Below the pieces are notes generated by a model that was given only the letters and a program-made list of their open reading frames with translations, was not told the origin of the DNA and ran no database searches. Both the position numbers and the translations under genes were made by a program. Below, piece by piece: positions 47,458 to 58,215 of a stretch of DNA of 64,000 nucleotides. Every line of letters begins with the position of its first letter. Position 1 is the first letter of the stretch. This DNA comes from Intrasporangiaceae bacterium URHB0013 (GTDB taxonomy: Bacteria; Actinomycetota; Actinomycetes; Actinomycetales; Dermatophilaceae): positions 372,001 through 436,000 of the forward strand of contig JIBA01000014.1 in assembly GCA_000620545.1 (NCBI GenBank), written 5' to 3'.

Positions 47458-48396
47458 TTACTTCTGGGCGTCGGCGAGGGCGTTGGCGCCGCCCACGATT
47501 TCGCTGATCTCTTGGGTGATGCCGGCCTGACGGGCCTGGTTGGCGAGGCGCTGGTAGGTCTTGATCAGCTCCGTCGCGTTGTCGGTGGCCGACTTCATCG
47601 CCCGCTGGCGGGCGGCGAGCTCGGAGGCCGCCGAGCTGAGCAACGCGGTGAAGATCCGGTTGCGGACGTACTTCGGCAGCAGCAGGTCCAGGACCTCCGC
47701 CGCGCCCGGCTCGAAGGAGTACTCCGGCGGGATCTGGCCCTCGTCGTAGCGGTTCACGCTGAGGTCGACGCTGTCGTCGTCGCCGGCCTCGTCGGCCTCC
47801 ACGACCTCGAGGGGCAGCAGGCGAAGCACGTAGGGGTCCTGGCGGACCATCGAGCGGAAGCGCGTGAACACGACGTGGATCTCGTCGTGGCCACCCTCCT
47901 CGGTGTCCTTGAGGAAGTCCGCCGTGATGCGGTCGGCGATCTCCTTGGCGTTCTCGAACGTCGGTGCGTCCGAGAAGCCGGTCCACTCGGCGGCGTAGTC
48001 GCGCTTGCGGAACTTGAAGTAGCTCACGGCCTTGCGACCGACCAGGTAGGGCACGACCTCCTTGCCCTCGGCGGTCAGCTTGGAGATGAGCTCCGCGCTC
48101 TCCTTGATCGCCGCGACGGAGTAGGCACCGGCAAGTCCGCGGTCCGCCGTGATGATGACGACGCCGGCCCGCTTGGCGGTCTCCTTCGCCGTCGTCAACG
48201 GGTGGTCCTCGTTCGTGTTGGTCGCCACCGCGGACACGGCGCGCGTCAGCGCGGTCGTGTACGGCATCGCCTCGGTGGCCCGCTGGCGGGCCTTGACGAC
48301 GCGTGCGGCCGCGATCAGCTCCATCGCGTTGGTGATCTTCTTGATGGAGTTGACGGACTTGATGCGCTGGCGGTAGATCCGCATCTGCGCTCCCAT
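47458..48396 (-). CDS. atpG: ATP synthase gamma subunit
   Basis: Rotor shaft of F1, 312 residues. Conserved N-terminus [20 protein letters not shown] and C-terminus [16 protein letters not shown] region around residues 200-220 is acidic ([13 protein letters not shown]), an insertion seen in actinobacterial gamma subunits. GGAG precedes the ATG. A strong hairpin lies between atpA and this gene. Confidence 0.97.
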   Translation of the reverse strand: MGAQMRIYRQRIKSVNSIKKITNAMELIAAARVVKARQRATEAMPYTTALTRAVSAVATNTNEDHPLTTAKETAKRAGVVIITADRGLAGAYSVAAIKESAELISKLTAEGKEVVPYLVGRKAVSYFKFRKRDYAAEWTGFSDAPTFENAKEIADRITADFLKDTEEGGHDEIHVVFTRFRSMVRQDPYVLRLLPLEVVEADEAGDDDSVDLSVNRYDEGQIPPEYSFEPGAAEVLDLLLPKYVRNRIFTALLSSAASELAARQRAMKSATDNATELIKTYQRLANQARQAGITQEISEIVGGANALADAQK

Positions 48397-48460
48397 GTGC
48401 TCCGCCTCTCTTGGTCTGTGGAACGTCTGTGGTTGCCTGCAGGGTGGGCTCGCGCCCCGT

Positions 48461-48497
48461 TCCCGTGTGCCGCCCGCTGGCCGGGCGGCACACGGGA
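48461..48497 (-). terminator. Strong intercistronic hairpin between atpA and atpG
   Basis: A perfect 16-bp GC-rich stem (48461-48476 with 48482-48497) and a 5-base loop lie four bases after the atpA stop and about 65 bases before atpG. Since atpG and atpD must be expressed, it is more likely a partial attenuator or mRNA-stabilising hairpin than a full terminator. Confidence 0.65.
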
Positions 48498-48501
48498 CGC
48501 G

Positions 48502-50133
48502 TCACTTCTGCTTGACGATCTTCGCCTGGGTGATCTGGTCGTCGGCGATCTCGTCGAACTCCTCGTTGCCGGCCTCGAGGCCGTCCCTGCCGGTGCCCCG
48601 GAAGGTGAACTTGACCTCGTCGACCACCTTGGCGAGGGCCGTCTCGGTGTCCTCGTCGAGCTTGAGGGTCTCGCGGATGGTCTGCAGGATCTTGCCGTCA
48701 CGGCGCAGCGTCTCGAGCAGCTCGGACTCGAAGGTCCGGACGTCCTCGACAGCGACGTCGTCGAGCCTGCCGGTCGTGCCGGTCCAGATGGAAACGACCT
48801 GCTCCTCGACGGGGTACGGCGAGCTCTGCGGCTGCTTGAGCAGCTCGACGAGGCGCGCACCACGAGCGAGCTGGGCCCGGGAGGCCGGGTCGAGGTCGGA
48901 CGCGAACATCGCGAACGCCTCCATGGCGCGGAACTGCGCGAGGTCGAGCTTGAGGCGGCCGGCGACCGACTTCATCGCCTTGATCTGCGCAGCACCACCG
49001 ACTCGGGAGACCGAGACACCCACGTCGATGGCCGGACGCACGTTGGCGTTGAACAGGTCGGCCTGGAGGTAGATCTGTCCGTCCGTGATCGAGATGACGT
49101 TGGTCGGGATGTACGCCGAGACGTCGCCCGCCTTGGTCTCGATGACCGGCAGGCCCGTCATCGAGCCGTGGCCGAGGTCGTCGGACAGCTTCGCGCAACG
49201 CTCGAGGAGCCGCGAGTGCAGGTAGAAGACGTCACCCGGGTAGGCCTCGCGGCCCGGCGGGCGGCGCAGCAGCAGCGACACGGCGCGGTAGGCCTCGGCC
49301 TGCTTGCTCAGGTCGTCGAAGACGATGAGGACGTGCTTGCCCTGGTACATCCAGTGCTGGCCGATGGCCGAGCCGGTGTAGGGCGCGAGGTACTTGAAGC
49401 CCGCCGAGTCGGACGCCGGGGCGGCGACGATGGTGGTGTACTCCAGGGCGCCGGCCTCTTCGAGCGTGCCGCGGACCGACGCGATGGTCGAGCCCTTCTG
49501 GCCGATGGCGACGTAGATGCAGCGGACCTGGGCGTCGGGGTCGCCCGACTCCCAGTTGCGCTTCTGGTTGATGATCGTGTCGATCGCGACCGTCGTCTTG
49601 CCGGTCTGGCGGTCGCCGATGATGAGCTGGCGCTGGCCGCGGCCGATCGGGGTCATCGCGTCGATCGACTTGATGCCCGTCTGGAGCGGCTCGTGCACCG
49701 ACTTGCGCTGGACGACGTTGGGCGCCTGCAGCTCGAGGGCGCGACGCTCCGTCGACGTGATGGCGCCGAGGCCGTCGATGGGGTTGCCGAGCGGGTCGAC
49801 GACGCGGCCGAGGAAGTCGTCACCGACCGGCACCGAGAGGACCTCGCCCGTGCGCTTGACGGTCTGACCCTCCTCGATGCCGGCGAAGTCACCGAGGACG
49901 ACGACGCCGATCTCGTGGACGTCGAGGTTCAGCGCGAGGCCGAGCGTGCCGTCCTCGAACTGGAGCAGCTCGTTGGTCATGGCCGAGGGAAGACCCTCGA
50001 CGTGAGCGATGCCGTCACCGGCGTCGCTGACGCGGCCGACCTCTTCGCGGGAGGCCGCGCTGGGCTCGTAGGACTGGACGAACGAGTCCAGTGCGTCCCG
50101 GATCTCCTCCGGACGGATCGTAAGCTCCGTCAT
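48502..50133 (-). CDS. atpA: ATP synthase alpha subunit
   Basis: Regulatory nucleotide-binding F1 subunit, 543 residues. Walker A is GDRQTGKT at 173-180. [17 protein letters not shown] and the [11 protein letters not shown]-type segment ([15 protein letters not shown]) are typical. The C-terminus has an extra charged 30-residue tail, common in actinobacteria. ATG at 50133, 68 bases after atpH. Confidence 0.98.
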   Translation of the reverse strand: MTELTIRPEEIRDALDSFVQSYEPSAASREEVGRVSDAGDGIAHVEGLPSAMTNELLQFEDGTLGLALNLDVHEIGVVVLGDFAGIEEGQTVKRTGEVLSVPVGDDFLGRVVDPLGNPIDGLGAITSTERRALELQAPNVVQRKSVHEPLQTGIKSIDAMTPIGRGQRQLIIGDRQTGKTTVAIDTIINQKRNWESGDPDAQVRCIYVAIGQKGSTIASVRGTLEEAGALEYTTIVAAPASDSAGFKYLAPYTGSAIGQHWMYQGKHVLIVFDDLSKQAEAYRAVSLLLRRPPGREAYPGDVFYLHSRLLERCAKLSDDLGHGSMTGLPVIETKAGDVSAYIPTNVISITDGQIYLQADLFNANVRPAIDVGVSVSRVGGAAQIKAMKSVAGRLKLDLAQFRAMEAFAMFASDLDPASRAQLARGARLVELLKQPQSSPYPVEEQVVSIWTGTTGRLDDVAVEDVRTFESELLETLRRDGKILQTIRETLKLDEDTETALAKVVDEVKFTFRGTGRDGLEAGNEEFDEIADDQITQAKIVKQK

Positions 50134-50201
50134 GTCAGATCTTCTCCTCGGTTTCGACCCGCATGACGGGCCGGTGGTTGATCACAGCTGGTGGTGGTGC
50201 C

Positions 50202-51013
50202 TCAGGCACCCATGGCCCGGCGGGCCGCGTCGAGCTTGCGGATGACGGTTCCGTCGATGAGCTCGTCACCGATCTCGACCTTGACCCCGCCCATGACCCG
50301 GGGGTCCACGACGGTGTTGATGTGAACCGTGCCGCCGTAGATGGCGGCCAGGCCCGCAGCGAGGCGGGTGCGGTCCTCGTCGGTGAGCGGAACGGCCGAG
50401 GTGACGGTGGCCGTCTGCTGCTCGCGGCGGCTCGAAGCCGTCTCGAGGTACTTCTCGAGGACCCGGTCGAAGCGGACGCCGCGCGGGGCGACGACGGCCT
50501 GACGGGCCAGCACGAGGGTCTCGGGTGCGACCTTCTCCACGAGCAGCGACGACACGAGGTCGGCACGCTTGTCGGAGGGGGCCTGCGTGTCGATCAGGGC
50601 AGCGCGTAGGGCCGGGTCGGCGGCGACGATCCGCTCGAAGCGGAACAGCTCGTCCTCCACGCGGTCGGCACGGTCGCTGGCCTCGGCCTGGGCGATGACG
50701 GCCTCGACGGCATACGACTCGAGGGTGTCGGTCAGGTCACGCTCGGAGCTCCAGCGCTGGGCGAAGGTGCCCTTGAGCAGGACCAGCGTCTCGGCGCTGA
50801 CCTTGCCCGCGAAGAGCCGCTCGGCGAGCTGGGCCTTGTCGCCGCCGTCGCGGGAGGGGTCGGCCACGGCGCGACGCAAGGTCGCGCTGCCGTCGATGAC
50901 ACCGACGACCGCGAAGAGCTCCTCGGCCAGCCGCGAGCGGTCGGCGCCGGCCGCAAGGACGCCGGTGAACGCCTCGCGGCTGGCGGCCGCAGCTGCGCGT
51001 GAGGGCCCGTGCA

Positions 51014-51014
<1 letters not shown>
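50202..51014 (-). CDS. atpH: ATP synthase delta subunit
   Basis: Peripheral-stalk F1 subunit (OSCP-like), 270 residues, the long actinobacterial form. The N-terminal helical bundle spans about 1-110. The C-terminal half has VTSAVPLTDEDRTRLAAGL and DPRVMGGVKVEIGDELIDGT, the family signature. Its ATG overlaps the atpF stop by one base (TGATG). Confidence 0.95.
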
Positions 51015-51625
<611 letters not shown>

Positions 51626-51670
51626 CTAGAGAGAAAACGAACGGTGCGTCGAGCTGCCCCGGACGGGGCG

Positions 51671-51880
51671 TCAGGCCTTGAAGACGAACGCGAGCGCGAT
51701 ACCGAAGATGGCGAGCGCCTCGGTGATGGCCATGCCCAGGAAGGCGATCGGCTGCAGCATGCCGCGAGCCTCGGGCTGACGGGCGACGCCGTTGATGTAC
51801 GCGGCGAAGATCAGACCGACACCGATACCGGGGCCGATGGCGGAGAGGCCGTAACCGAGGATGGCGATGTTGCCAGTCAT
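51671..51880 (-). CDS. atpE: ATP synthase c subunit
   Basis: Proton-carrying ring subunit of 69 residues: two membrane helices joined by the polar loop ARQPEAR. The proton-binding carboxylate is Glu54 in [11 protein letters not shown]. No sodium-type ligand set is evident, so protons are the likely coupling ion. ATG at 51880 after AAGGAAA. Confidence 0.97.
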   Translation of the reverse strand: MTGNIAILGYGLSAIGPGIGVGLIFAAYINGVARQPEARGMLQPIAFLGMAITEALAIFGIALAFVFKA

Positions 51881-52005
51881 GTTGATTCCATTTCCTTCTT
51901 GTCGGTCCCGGAGACGGTTGCCGCCGGGGCTGGGTGACGCCGTGGGGTCGTGCTGGTCATGCAGGTCGTGCCAGTGGTGCAGGTGGTGCAGCTCGGGGTG
52001 ACCGC

Positions 52006-52788
52006 TCAGTGCTCGTCGGCGACGGCGCCGCCGATGTAGAGGGCGGCCAGCAGCGTGAAGACGTACGCCTGGAGGAACTCGACCAGCAGCTCGAAGAGGG
52101 TCATGACGAAGGCGAAGATCCACGTCACGCCACCGGCGACGACGAGCACCCCGCCCGAGTTGAGCATGTACCAGCCGCCCGTGATGAACAGGACGATGAG
52201 GATGTGGCCGGCGAACATGTTGCCGAAGAGTCGCAGGGCGAGCGTGACCGGACGCGTGAACAGGTCGGTGATCAGCTCGAGGAAGAAGATCGCGGGGATC
52301 ATCGCCTTGGGAAGACCCGCGGGCACGAGCGACTTCCAGTAGCCGATGAAGCCGTGCTTGCGCATGCCGACGACGTGGAAGACGATCCACACGATGAGCG
52401 ACAGGGCGATCGGGAAGCCGATGCGGCTGAAGGTCGGGAAGCTGAACGGCGGGATGACGCCGAAGAAGTTGTTGACGAGGATCGTCGTGAAGAGGGCGAA
52501 GAGCAGCGGCACGAACCGCATGAACTCCTTGCTGCCGATGAGGTCCTTGGCGATGCCGTTGCGCACGAGGCCGTAGACGGCCTCGGTGCCCATCTGGCCG
52601 CGGCTCGGCACGAGGGCCTTCTTCTTCGTCGTGGCGAGCAGCCACCAGACGACGAGACCGGTCGCGACGAGCATGAGGAGGATCGGACGCGTGATCGCCC
52701 AGGGACCGTCGGTCCCGAAGAGGGGCTGCCAGAACTCCTCGACGCCGGGGGCGGTGTAGTCCGTCGGGGCGGCGGCCACGATGCTCAC
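52006..52788 (-). CDS. atpB: ATP synthase a subunit
   Basis: Membrane stator with the proton half-channels, 260 residues and five to six helices. The essential Arg lies in [13 protein letters not shown]. Start GTG at 52788 with AAGGAG eight bases upstream. Spacing to atpE is 125 bases, long for an operon, with no clear hairpin found. Confidence 0.96.
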   Translation of the reverse strand: MSIVAAAPTDYTAPGVEEFWQPLFGTDGPWAITRPILLMLVATGLVVWWLLATTKKKALVPSRGQMGTEAVYGLVRNGIAKDLIGSKEFMRFVPLLFALFTTILVNNFFGVIPPFSFPTFSRIGFPIALSLIVWIVFHVVGMRKHGFIGYWKSLVPAGLPKAMIPAIFFLELITDLFTRPVTLALRLFGNMFAGHILIVLFITGGWYMLNSGGVLVVAGGVTWIFAFVMTLFELLVEFLQAYVFTLLAALYIGGAVADEH

Positions 52789-52945
52789 GGGATACTCCTT
52801 TGTAGGTTCTGGGCACTTCTGGTGACGACTCGCGTCAGCGGTGCGGGCGCGCCGCTCGGCTCCCTGCTCACGGCGGGGCCCTTCGTCGGCCTGCTGGTCG
52901 GTACGCCCGCGGGCCTACCTGCTGGCGGCACGGGGGCCGCCGGGC

Positions 52946-53305
52946 TCAATGGGTACCGTATCGGAACCAGATCAGGTAGAGCGACAGGGCCATTCCACCC
53001 ACGATCCCGACCCCGACGAGCCATGTCGTACCCAGCCAGTGGTCGGCCAGCGCCCCGAGCCCGCCGTAGATGAGCGGGCCGGTCAGCATGTACGCGACGG
53101 CGCGCCAGGCGGAGTCCTGCTCGCGGCTGTTGAACCGCCGCAGCTCCTCCTTGGCGGCTTCCGTGGCCTCTGCCTCGGACATCGCCCCGGACCTCGCCTC
53201 GGACGTTGGCTCCGACGCGGGTTGAGGCGCCGACGGCGCCGAGGGTTCCGTGCCCGCCGGCTGCGCGTCGGGCTCGTCGGGTCCAGGGGCTGGGGGTGTG
53301 GTCAT
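52946..53305 (-). CDS. AtpZ/AtpI-family membrane protein
   Basis: A 119-residue protein with a Pro/Ala/Glu-rich cytosolic N-terminus (1-60) and two membrane helices (about 69-88 and 94-112) around ADHWLGTTW, the AtpZ-like motif. The ATG at 53305 has CGGAGG ahead. It lies between atpI and atpB and probably assists assembly or ion supply of the F1Fo complex. Confidence 0.82.
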   Translation of the reverse strand: MTTPPAPGPDEPDAQPAGTEPSAPSAPQPASEPTSEARSGAMSEAEATEAAKEELRRFNSREQDSAWRAVAYMLTGPLIYGGLGALADHWLGTTWLVGVGIVGGMALSLYLIWFRYGTH

Positions 53306-53319
53306 GGCGACCTCCGGGG

Positions 53320-53781
53320 TCACGGCTCATCACGCGGCTTCCGCTCGAGCGAGGCCTCGCCGTCGGGGTCGTAGGCGAAGATCCTCAGTCGCTTGTAGGC
53401 GCGCATCTCGAAGAAGAGCCAGACGACGGCGCACACCGTGATGGACAGGCCGATCGCGAAGCCCGAGGCCCACGTGACGTCGCGCAGGGCGAACATGACG
53501 ACGCCGAGCACCAGCACCTTGAAGGTGTAGGTGACCATGACGATCATCATCGTCGTCGTGGGGGGCAGGTCGGCCGTGCGCTTCATCACGAGGAGCGTCA
53601 GGCTGAAGAAGAAGAGGACGATCGCGGCGCCGAGCGCGGCCGACCAGGCGGCCTTGGGGCTCGAGAAGAGCCCGACGACGACGCAGACGAGACCGGCCAC
53701 GGCCGTCGGCAGCAGCGAGCCGCGGAGGAGCTGCGCGAACGCATCGGACTGGGATGCGTCGCGTGCCGGTGTGGCGCTCAA
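53320..53781 (-). CDS. atpI: ATP synthase protein I-like membrane protein
   Basis: A 153-residue protein with four membrane helices (about 22-40, 46-66, 75-97 and 104-127), and a charged C-terminus. It is the first gene of the atp run. The start is TTG at 53781 before SATPARDASQ; no ATG or GTG fits better. AtpI-type proteins assist c-ring assembly. The call rests mainly on topology and place. Confidence 0.78.
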   Translation of the reverse strand: MSATPARDASQSDAFAQLLRGSLLPTAVAGLVCVVVGLFSSPKAAWSAALGAAIVLFFFSLTLLVMKRTADLPPTTTMMIVMVTYTFKVLVLGVVMFALRDVTWASGFAIGLSITVCAVVWLFFEMRAYKRLRIFAYDPDGEASLERKPRDEP

Positions 53782-53911
53782 GGAAACCTGCCTGGGTGCG
53801 TCGTGAGGCGTAGTGCGGGCGGGGTCTGGCCTGATCCGGTTGATGCTCGGATCGGGTGCGCGGAAAGCTTTTTCGGGGTCCTACGGGGGTCCTCCCAGAC
53901 TCCCTTCAGGT

Positions 53912-53933
53912 GCTTGTGAATGCTATCACAAGC
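53912..53933. terminator. Hairpin at the wecA stop codon
   Basis: GCTTGTGA (53912-53919) and TCACAAGC (53926-53933) pair over 8 bp with a 6-base loop and include the wecA stop. It lies before the 144-base gap to atpI. Confidence 0.45.
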
Positions 53934-55023
53934 GCTCGGACGGGCTCCAGCGCGGGAGCCAGACGGTGAGCACGACCCCCATCGCGGCTGCTGCGCCCAC
54001 CACCGCGAGCGGGCGGGGGCCGTCCCAGATGACGAAGGACACCGAACCCAGGGCCACGATGGCGGCCCACAGGTAGAGGATCAGCACGGCTCGGCGGTGG
54101 CCGTGTCCGATGCGCAGCATGCGATGGTGCAGGTGCATCGCGTCCGGGTGCCAGGGTCGCTGGCCGGCGCGGGTGCGCCGGACGACTGCGAGCAGCATGT
54201 CGAGCAGCGGCAGCAGCAGGACCGCGAGCGGGACGAGGATGGGCAGGAACGCGGCGGAGACGTCGTTGGCGCTGACCTGACCGGGGTCGACGTTGCCGGT
54301 CAGGGTGATCGTCGCCGCCGAGAGCAGCAGCCCCAGTGTCAGCGCGCCGGAGTCGCCCATGAAGAGGCGCGCGGGATGGAAGTTGTGCGGCAGGAAGCCG
54401 GCACAGCACCCGACGAGGGCGGCCGAGATGAAGGTCGCGGTGGAGAAGACGTTGGCCGGCACGAACGAGCGCGACACGATGTAGCTGTAGATGAAGAACG
54501 CGAACGAGGCGATGCCGACGACCCCGGCGGCCAGCCCGTCCAGACCGTCGATGAAGTTCACGGCATTCGTCGAGGCGATGACGACGAGCACCGTGAAGAG
54601 CACGAGCACGGGCGTCGGCAGGATGGTCGTGCCGAAGACCGGCAGTGACAACAGCTGCACGCCGGTGTAGGCCATCAGGCCCGCGGCGAGCATCTGCCCC
54701 GCCAGCTTCGTCAACCAGTCGAGCTCGCGGATGTCGTCGAAGGCCCCCAGCAGGCACACGACGCCGGCTGCGGCGATGACACCGAGGATGCGCCGGTCGG
54801 AGAAGAGCGTGCCGAGATAGGGCAGCGCCCGCGCCACGAGCGCGGCTGCGACGAAGCCGATGTAGATCCCCACTCCCCCGAGCCGCGGGATCGGCGTCTT
54901 GTGGACGTCCCGCTCACGGACGGCCGTGAAGGCGCCCGTCGCGACGGCGAGACTCCGCACGAAGGGTGTGGCGAGGTACGTGACCGCAGCAGCCACGATG
55001 AGGACGAGGACGTACTCGTGCAC
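53926..55023 (-). CDS. wecA: Undecaprenyl-phosphate GlcNAc-1-phosphate transferase (WecA/TagO type)
   Basis: Integral membrane enzyme of the MraY/WecA family, 365 residues and about eleven helices. It transfers a sugar-1-phosphate to the lipid carrier to start cell-wall polymers. Motifs: RDVHKTPIPRLGGVGIY, AFDDIRELDW, NAVNFIDGLDGLAAG with the catalytic Asp, and HLHHRMLRIGHGHRRAV, the His loop. Start GTG at 55023. Its place just upstream of the atp genes is conserved in many actinobacteria. Confidence 0.92.
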   Translation of the reverse strand: MHEYVLVLIVAAAVTYLATPFVRSLAVATGAFTAVRERDVHKTPIPRLGGVGIYIGFVAAALVARALPYLGTLFSDRRILGVIAAAGVVCLLGAFDDIRELDWLTKLAGQMLAAGLMAYTGVQLLSLPVFGTTILPTPVLVLFTVLVVIASTNAVNFIDGLDGLAAGVVGIASFAFFIYSYIVSRSFVPANVFSTATFISAALVGCCAGFLPHNFHPARLFMGDSGALTLGLLLSAATITLTGNVDPGQVSANDVSAAFLPILVPLAVLLLPLLDMLLAVVRRTRAGQRPWHPDAMHLHHRMLRIGHGHRRAVLILYLWAAIVALGSVSFVIWDGPRPLAVVGAAAAMGVVLTVWLPRWSPSERL

Positions 55024-55066
55024 CTACCGACCTTCGCTCGACGCCGACGCTGGGAAAGTGACCGGG

Positions 55067-56344
55067 TCAGCGAGGGTATGCCGGGAAGCGCGTCACGAGG
55101 TCGGTGACCTCCGCACGCACCTCCTTGCTCGTCGCGTGGTCCGGGTCCGCGTCACCCTGCGTGACGGCCCGGTGGATGAGGGAGGCGATCTGCTTCATCT
55201 CCTCGACACCCATGCCCTGGGTCGTGACCGACGGCGTGCCGACGCGGATGCCGGAGGCGATGTTGGGCTTCTGCGGGTCGAAGGGGATGGCGTTCTTGTT
55301 GAGCACGATGCCGGCCGCGTCGGCACGCTCCTCGGCCACCTTGCCGGTGACGCCGACGCCCTGGAGGTCGAGCAGCGACAGGTGGGTGTCGGTGCCGCCG
55401 GTGGTCGGACGGATGCCGACCTCGAGCAGGCTGGCGGCGAGCTGCTGGCTGTTGGCGATGACGTCCTTGGCGTACTGGGCGTACTCCGGGGTGGCGGCCT
55501 CCTTGAAGTTGACCGCCTTAGCGGCGATGGTGTGCATCTGCGGTCCGCCCTGCATCATCGGGAAGATCGCCTTGTCCATGGCGGTGGCGTGCTCGGCCTT
55601 GCACACGAGGGCGCCCGAGCGCGGGCCGCGCAGGACCTTGTGGGTCGTGAAGGTCACGACGTCGGCGTAGGGCACCGGGGACGGGATGGCCTTGCCGGCC
55701 ACGAGGCCGATGAAGTGGGCGGCGTCGACCCAGAGGATCGCGCCGACCTCGTCGGCGATGGCGCGGAAGCGCTCGAAGTCGATGAGGCGCGGGATGGCGG
55801 AGCCACCGGCGCAGATGACCTTGGGCCGGTGCTCCCGGGCGAGCGCCTCGACCTGGTCGTAGTCGATGTCCTCGGTCTGCTTGTCGACGCCGTAGTGGAC
55901 GGCGTTGAACCACTTGCCGGAGAAGGACACCTTCGTGCCGTGGGTGAGGTGGCCGCCCATCGGCAGGGCCATCGCGAGGATCGTGTCGCCGGGGGCCATG
56001 AAGGCGCCGTAGACGGCCTGGTTGGCGCTCGCGCCGGAGTGTGCCTGGACGTTGGCGTGGTCAGCCCCGAAGAGCGCCTTGGCTCGTTCGATCGCGATGG
56101 TCTCGGCCTTGTCGACCTCGGCGCAGCCGCCGTAGTACCGGCGCCCGGGGTAACCCTCGGCGTACTTGTTCGACAGCGTCGAGCCCAGGGCCGTCAGGAC
56201 CGCCGGCGAGCTGACGTTCTCGCTCGCGATGAGCTGCAGCCCGCCGCGGATGCGGTCGAGCTCCGACAGCAGCACCCCGGCGATGTCGGGATCGAAGGAC
56301 TGCAGGGCACCGAAGTCGGAGCCGTAGAACGTGTCGTCAGCCAT
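55067..56344 (-). CDS. glyA: Serine hydroxymethyltransferase
   Basis: PLP enzyme that interconverts serine and glycine with tetrahydrofolate, 425 residues. The PLP Lys is 236 in FTTHKVLRGPRSG; more usual is THKTLRGPRGG, so Val and Ser are small variations. Other marks are YPGRRYYGGCAEVD and HSGASANQAVY. ATG at 56344. Same-strand neighbours are tsaC (48 bases upstream) and wecA (43 bases downstream). Confidence 0.96.
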   Translation of the reverse strand: MADDTFYGSDFGALQSFDPDIAGVLLSELDRIRGGLQLIASENVSSPAVLTALGSTLSNKYAEGYPGRRYYGGCAEVDKAETIAIERAKALFGADHANVQAHSGASANQAVYGAFMAPGDTILAMALPMGGHLTHGTKVSFSGKWFNAVHYGVDKQTEDIDYDQVEALAREHRPKVICAGGSAIPRLIDFERFRAIADEVGAILWVDAAHFIGLVAGKAIPSPVPYADVVTFTTHKVLRGPRSGALVCKAEHATAMDKAIFPMMQGGPQMHTIAAKAVNFKEAATPEYAQYAKDVIANSQQLAASLLEVGIRPTTGGTDTHLSLLDLQGVGVTGKVAEERADAAGIVLNKNAIPFDPQKPNIASGIRVGTPSVTTQGMGVEEMKQIASLIHRAVTQGDADPDHATSKEVRAEVTDLVTRFPAYPR

Positions 56345-56392
56345 GGGAGTTCTCCGGGTGGGTCGGGAGTGGGGCGCGAGCGCGAGCCAACT

Positions 56393-57232
56393 CTATTGCG
56401 TCGTGCTGCGGCCGTCGGACGGCCGTTCGGTCATGGATACGTCGTGCCACTCCCCGAGCCTCTCGGCAACCGGCTCGGTCTGCGCAGCCGCTTCCGCGGG
56501 CGCCACCGGCTCGTCCGGCTCGGCGTCGGGCTCGGTGACGGGCAGGGCGTCGGGCTCGGCGTCCGGCTCGGCGCCGGGATCGGGTGCCTCGAGCTCCGGC
56601 TCGGGCACGAGGGCCGCGTCGAGCTCGTCCTGGGCGATGGCGCCGAGGCGCAGCGTCACGGGTGTCTCGCCGGTGCAGTCGACGATCGTCGAGGGCTGCC
56701 CCTCGCCGGCGGGACCGCCGTCGAGGTAGACCCCGACCGACTCGCCGAGCATGCCGAGGGCCTCCTCGACGCTGCGCGCCGCCGGATCGCCCGTCGTGTT
56801 CGCGCTCGTGACGGCCATCGGGCCGATGTCGCCGAGCAGCTCGAGGGTGATCTCGTGGGCGGGCACCCGCAGGGCGACGGTGCCGTTGGTCTCGCCGAGG
56901 TCCCAGTGCAGCGACGTCTGCGCCTTGAGCACGAGCGTCAGCGGTCCGGGCCAGAACTTCTCCATGAGGCGCTGGGCGTAGTCGGGCACCTCGGTCGTCA
57001 GGCCCTGGGCCGTGCGTGCGGTCGGGATGAGGACGGGTGGCGGCATGTCGCGGCCACGCCCCTTGGCTGCGAGGACGGAGGCGACGGCAGTGGCGTCGAA
57101 GGCGTCGCAGCCGATGCCGTAGACGGTGTCCGTCGGCAGGACGACGATCTCGCCGCGTCGGACGGCGGATGCCGCGGCCGGGATCCCCTCGGCACGCCCT
57201 TCGGGGTCGGTGCAGTCGTAGCGCTCACTCAC
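56393..57232 (-). CDS. tsaC: Threonylcarbamoyl-AMP synthase with acidic C-terminal tail
   Basis: Makes threonylcarbamoyl-AMP for the t6A37 tRNA modification (Sua5/YrdC family). The enzymatic domain covers about residues 1-205: VVLPTDTVYGIGCDAFD, FWPGPLTLVLKA, TVALRVPAH and VTSANTTGDPAA are clear. The remaining 70 residues are an acidic, Pro-rich tail with EPDAEPD repeats, probably disordered. Start GTG at 57232. It lies in the prfA-prmC-tsaC-glyA run. Confidence 0.94.
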   Translation of the reverse strand: MSERYDCTDPEGRAEGIPAAASAVRRGEIVVLPTDTVYGIGCDAFDATAVASVLAAKGRGRDMPPPVLIPTARTAQGLTTEVPDYAQRLMEKFWPGPLTLVLKAQTSLHWDLGETNGTVALRVPAHEITLELLGDIGPMAVTSANTTGDPAARSVEEALGMLGESVGVYLDGGPAGEGQPSTIVDCTGETPVTLRLGAIAQDELDAALVPEPELEAPDPGAEPDAEPDALPVTEPDAEPDEPVAPAEAAAQTEPVAERLGEWHDVSMTERPSDGRSTTQ

Positions 57233-57339
57233 GGGCCGAGCCTACTGGTGGGCCGCCTGCTCGCCGGGCCCGGTCCGGTCCGGCCACGGCGCGAAAGGCA
57301 GGAGCGGTCGACCGGGTCCTATGGCGGCGCGTCGGCGGG

Positions 57340-58215
57340 TCAGGCGGAGCGGCGGGCGACCGTCACCCGTGGCCGGCCGGACAGGTCGGCGTGGTCGGTG
57401 ACGTCGGTCCACTCCCCCGTCGCCGAGAGCCGGCGAGGCAGGCTCTCGCCCTGGGAGTCTGCGTGCTCCACGAGGACGAGCCCGCCGGGACGCAGCAGCG
57501 CGGCGGCGACCCCTGCGACGGCGAGCGGGATCGCGAGACCGTCCTCGCTCCCGCCGTAGAGCGCGACCTCGGGATCGTGGTCGCGCACCTCTGGGTCGAG
57601 CGGCACGGCACCGACCGGGATGTAGGGCGGGTTGATCGTCACGACGTCGACGGTGCCCGTCCAGTCCTCGAAGCACGGGCGCGTCGCGTCGCCCTGCACG
57701 AGGTCGACGTCGAGACCGAGGCGGTCGCGGTTGGCCACAGCCCAGGCACGCGCGTCGGGCGACAGCTCCAGGCCGCGCACGTGGGCGTCCGGCCGCTCGT
57801 CCTTGACGGACAGGGCGATCGCTCCCGAGCCCGAGCAGAGGTCGACGACGCGCACCGGCCCCTCACCCCTGTCGGCCGCCGCCAGCCGGTCGACCTCCGC
57901 GAGTGCGAGGTCGACGAGGACCTCGGTCTCGGGTCGCGGCACGAAGACTCCCGGGCCGACCGACAACGTCAGCCGGCGGAAGTGGGCCCGGCCCGTCAGG
58001 TGCTGCAGGGGGACCCGGCCCACCCGCTCATCGACGAGGACGGCATACGAGCCCGGGAGCGAGCGTCCACCCAGCACCATGAGCCGGCGGACCTCAGAGG
58101 CGTCGACGTCGAGGACGTGGGCGGCGAGCTCGACGGCGTCGACGTCGGCCGAGGCGACACCCGCCTCCCGCAGCCGCGCGGCCGCGTCCCGGATGCCCTC
58201 ACGCAGGTCGGTCAC
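57340..58215 (-). CDS. prmC: Release factor glutamine methyltransferase
   Basis: SAM-dependent enzyme that methylates the Gln of the GGQ motif in release factors, 291 residues. SAM motif [15 protein letters not shown] and catalytic NPPY in [24 protein letters not shown] is the family signature; the N-terminal helical bundle (1-75) recognises the release factor. The GTG start overlaps the prfA stop (GTGA), coupling enzyme and substrate. Confidence 0.96.
   Translation of the reverse strand: MTDLREGIRDAAARLREAGVASADVDAVELAAHVLDVDASEVRRLMVLGGRSLPGSYAVLVDERVGRVPLQHLTGRAHFRRLTLSVGPGVFVPRPETEVLVDLALAEVDRLAAADRGEGPVRVVDLCSGSGAIALSVKDERPDAHVRGLELSPDARAWAVANRDRLGLDVDLVQGDATRPCFEDWTGTVDVVTINPPYIPVGAVPLDPEVRDHDPEVALYGGSEDGLAIPLAVAGVAAALLRPGGLVLVEHADSQGESLPRRLSATGEWTDVTDHADLSGRPRVTVARRSA

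Noticed and set aside
47512-50166. Long plus-strand open frame over atpG and atpA
   Set aside because: It is a mirror of two unmistakable ATP synthase genes and has no recognisable domain.
53912-53933. TAGCAT within the hairpin as a -10 box for the atp operon
   Set aside because: No -35-like element lies at a proper distance on the minus strand.
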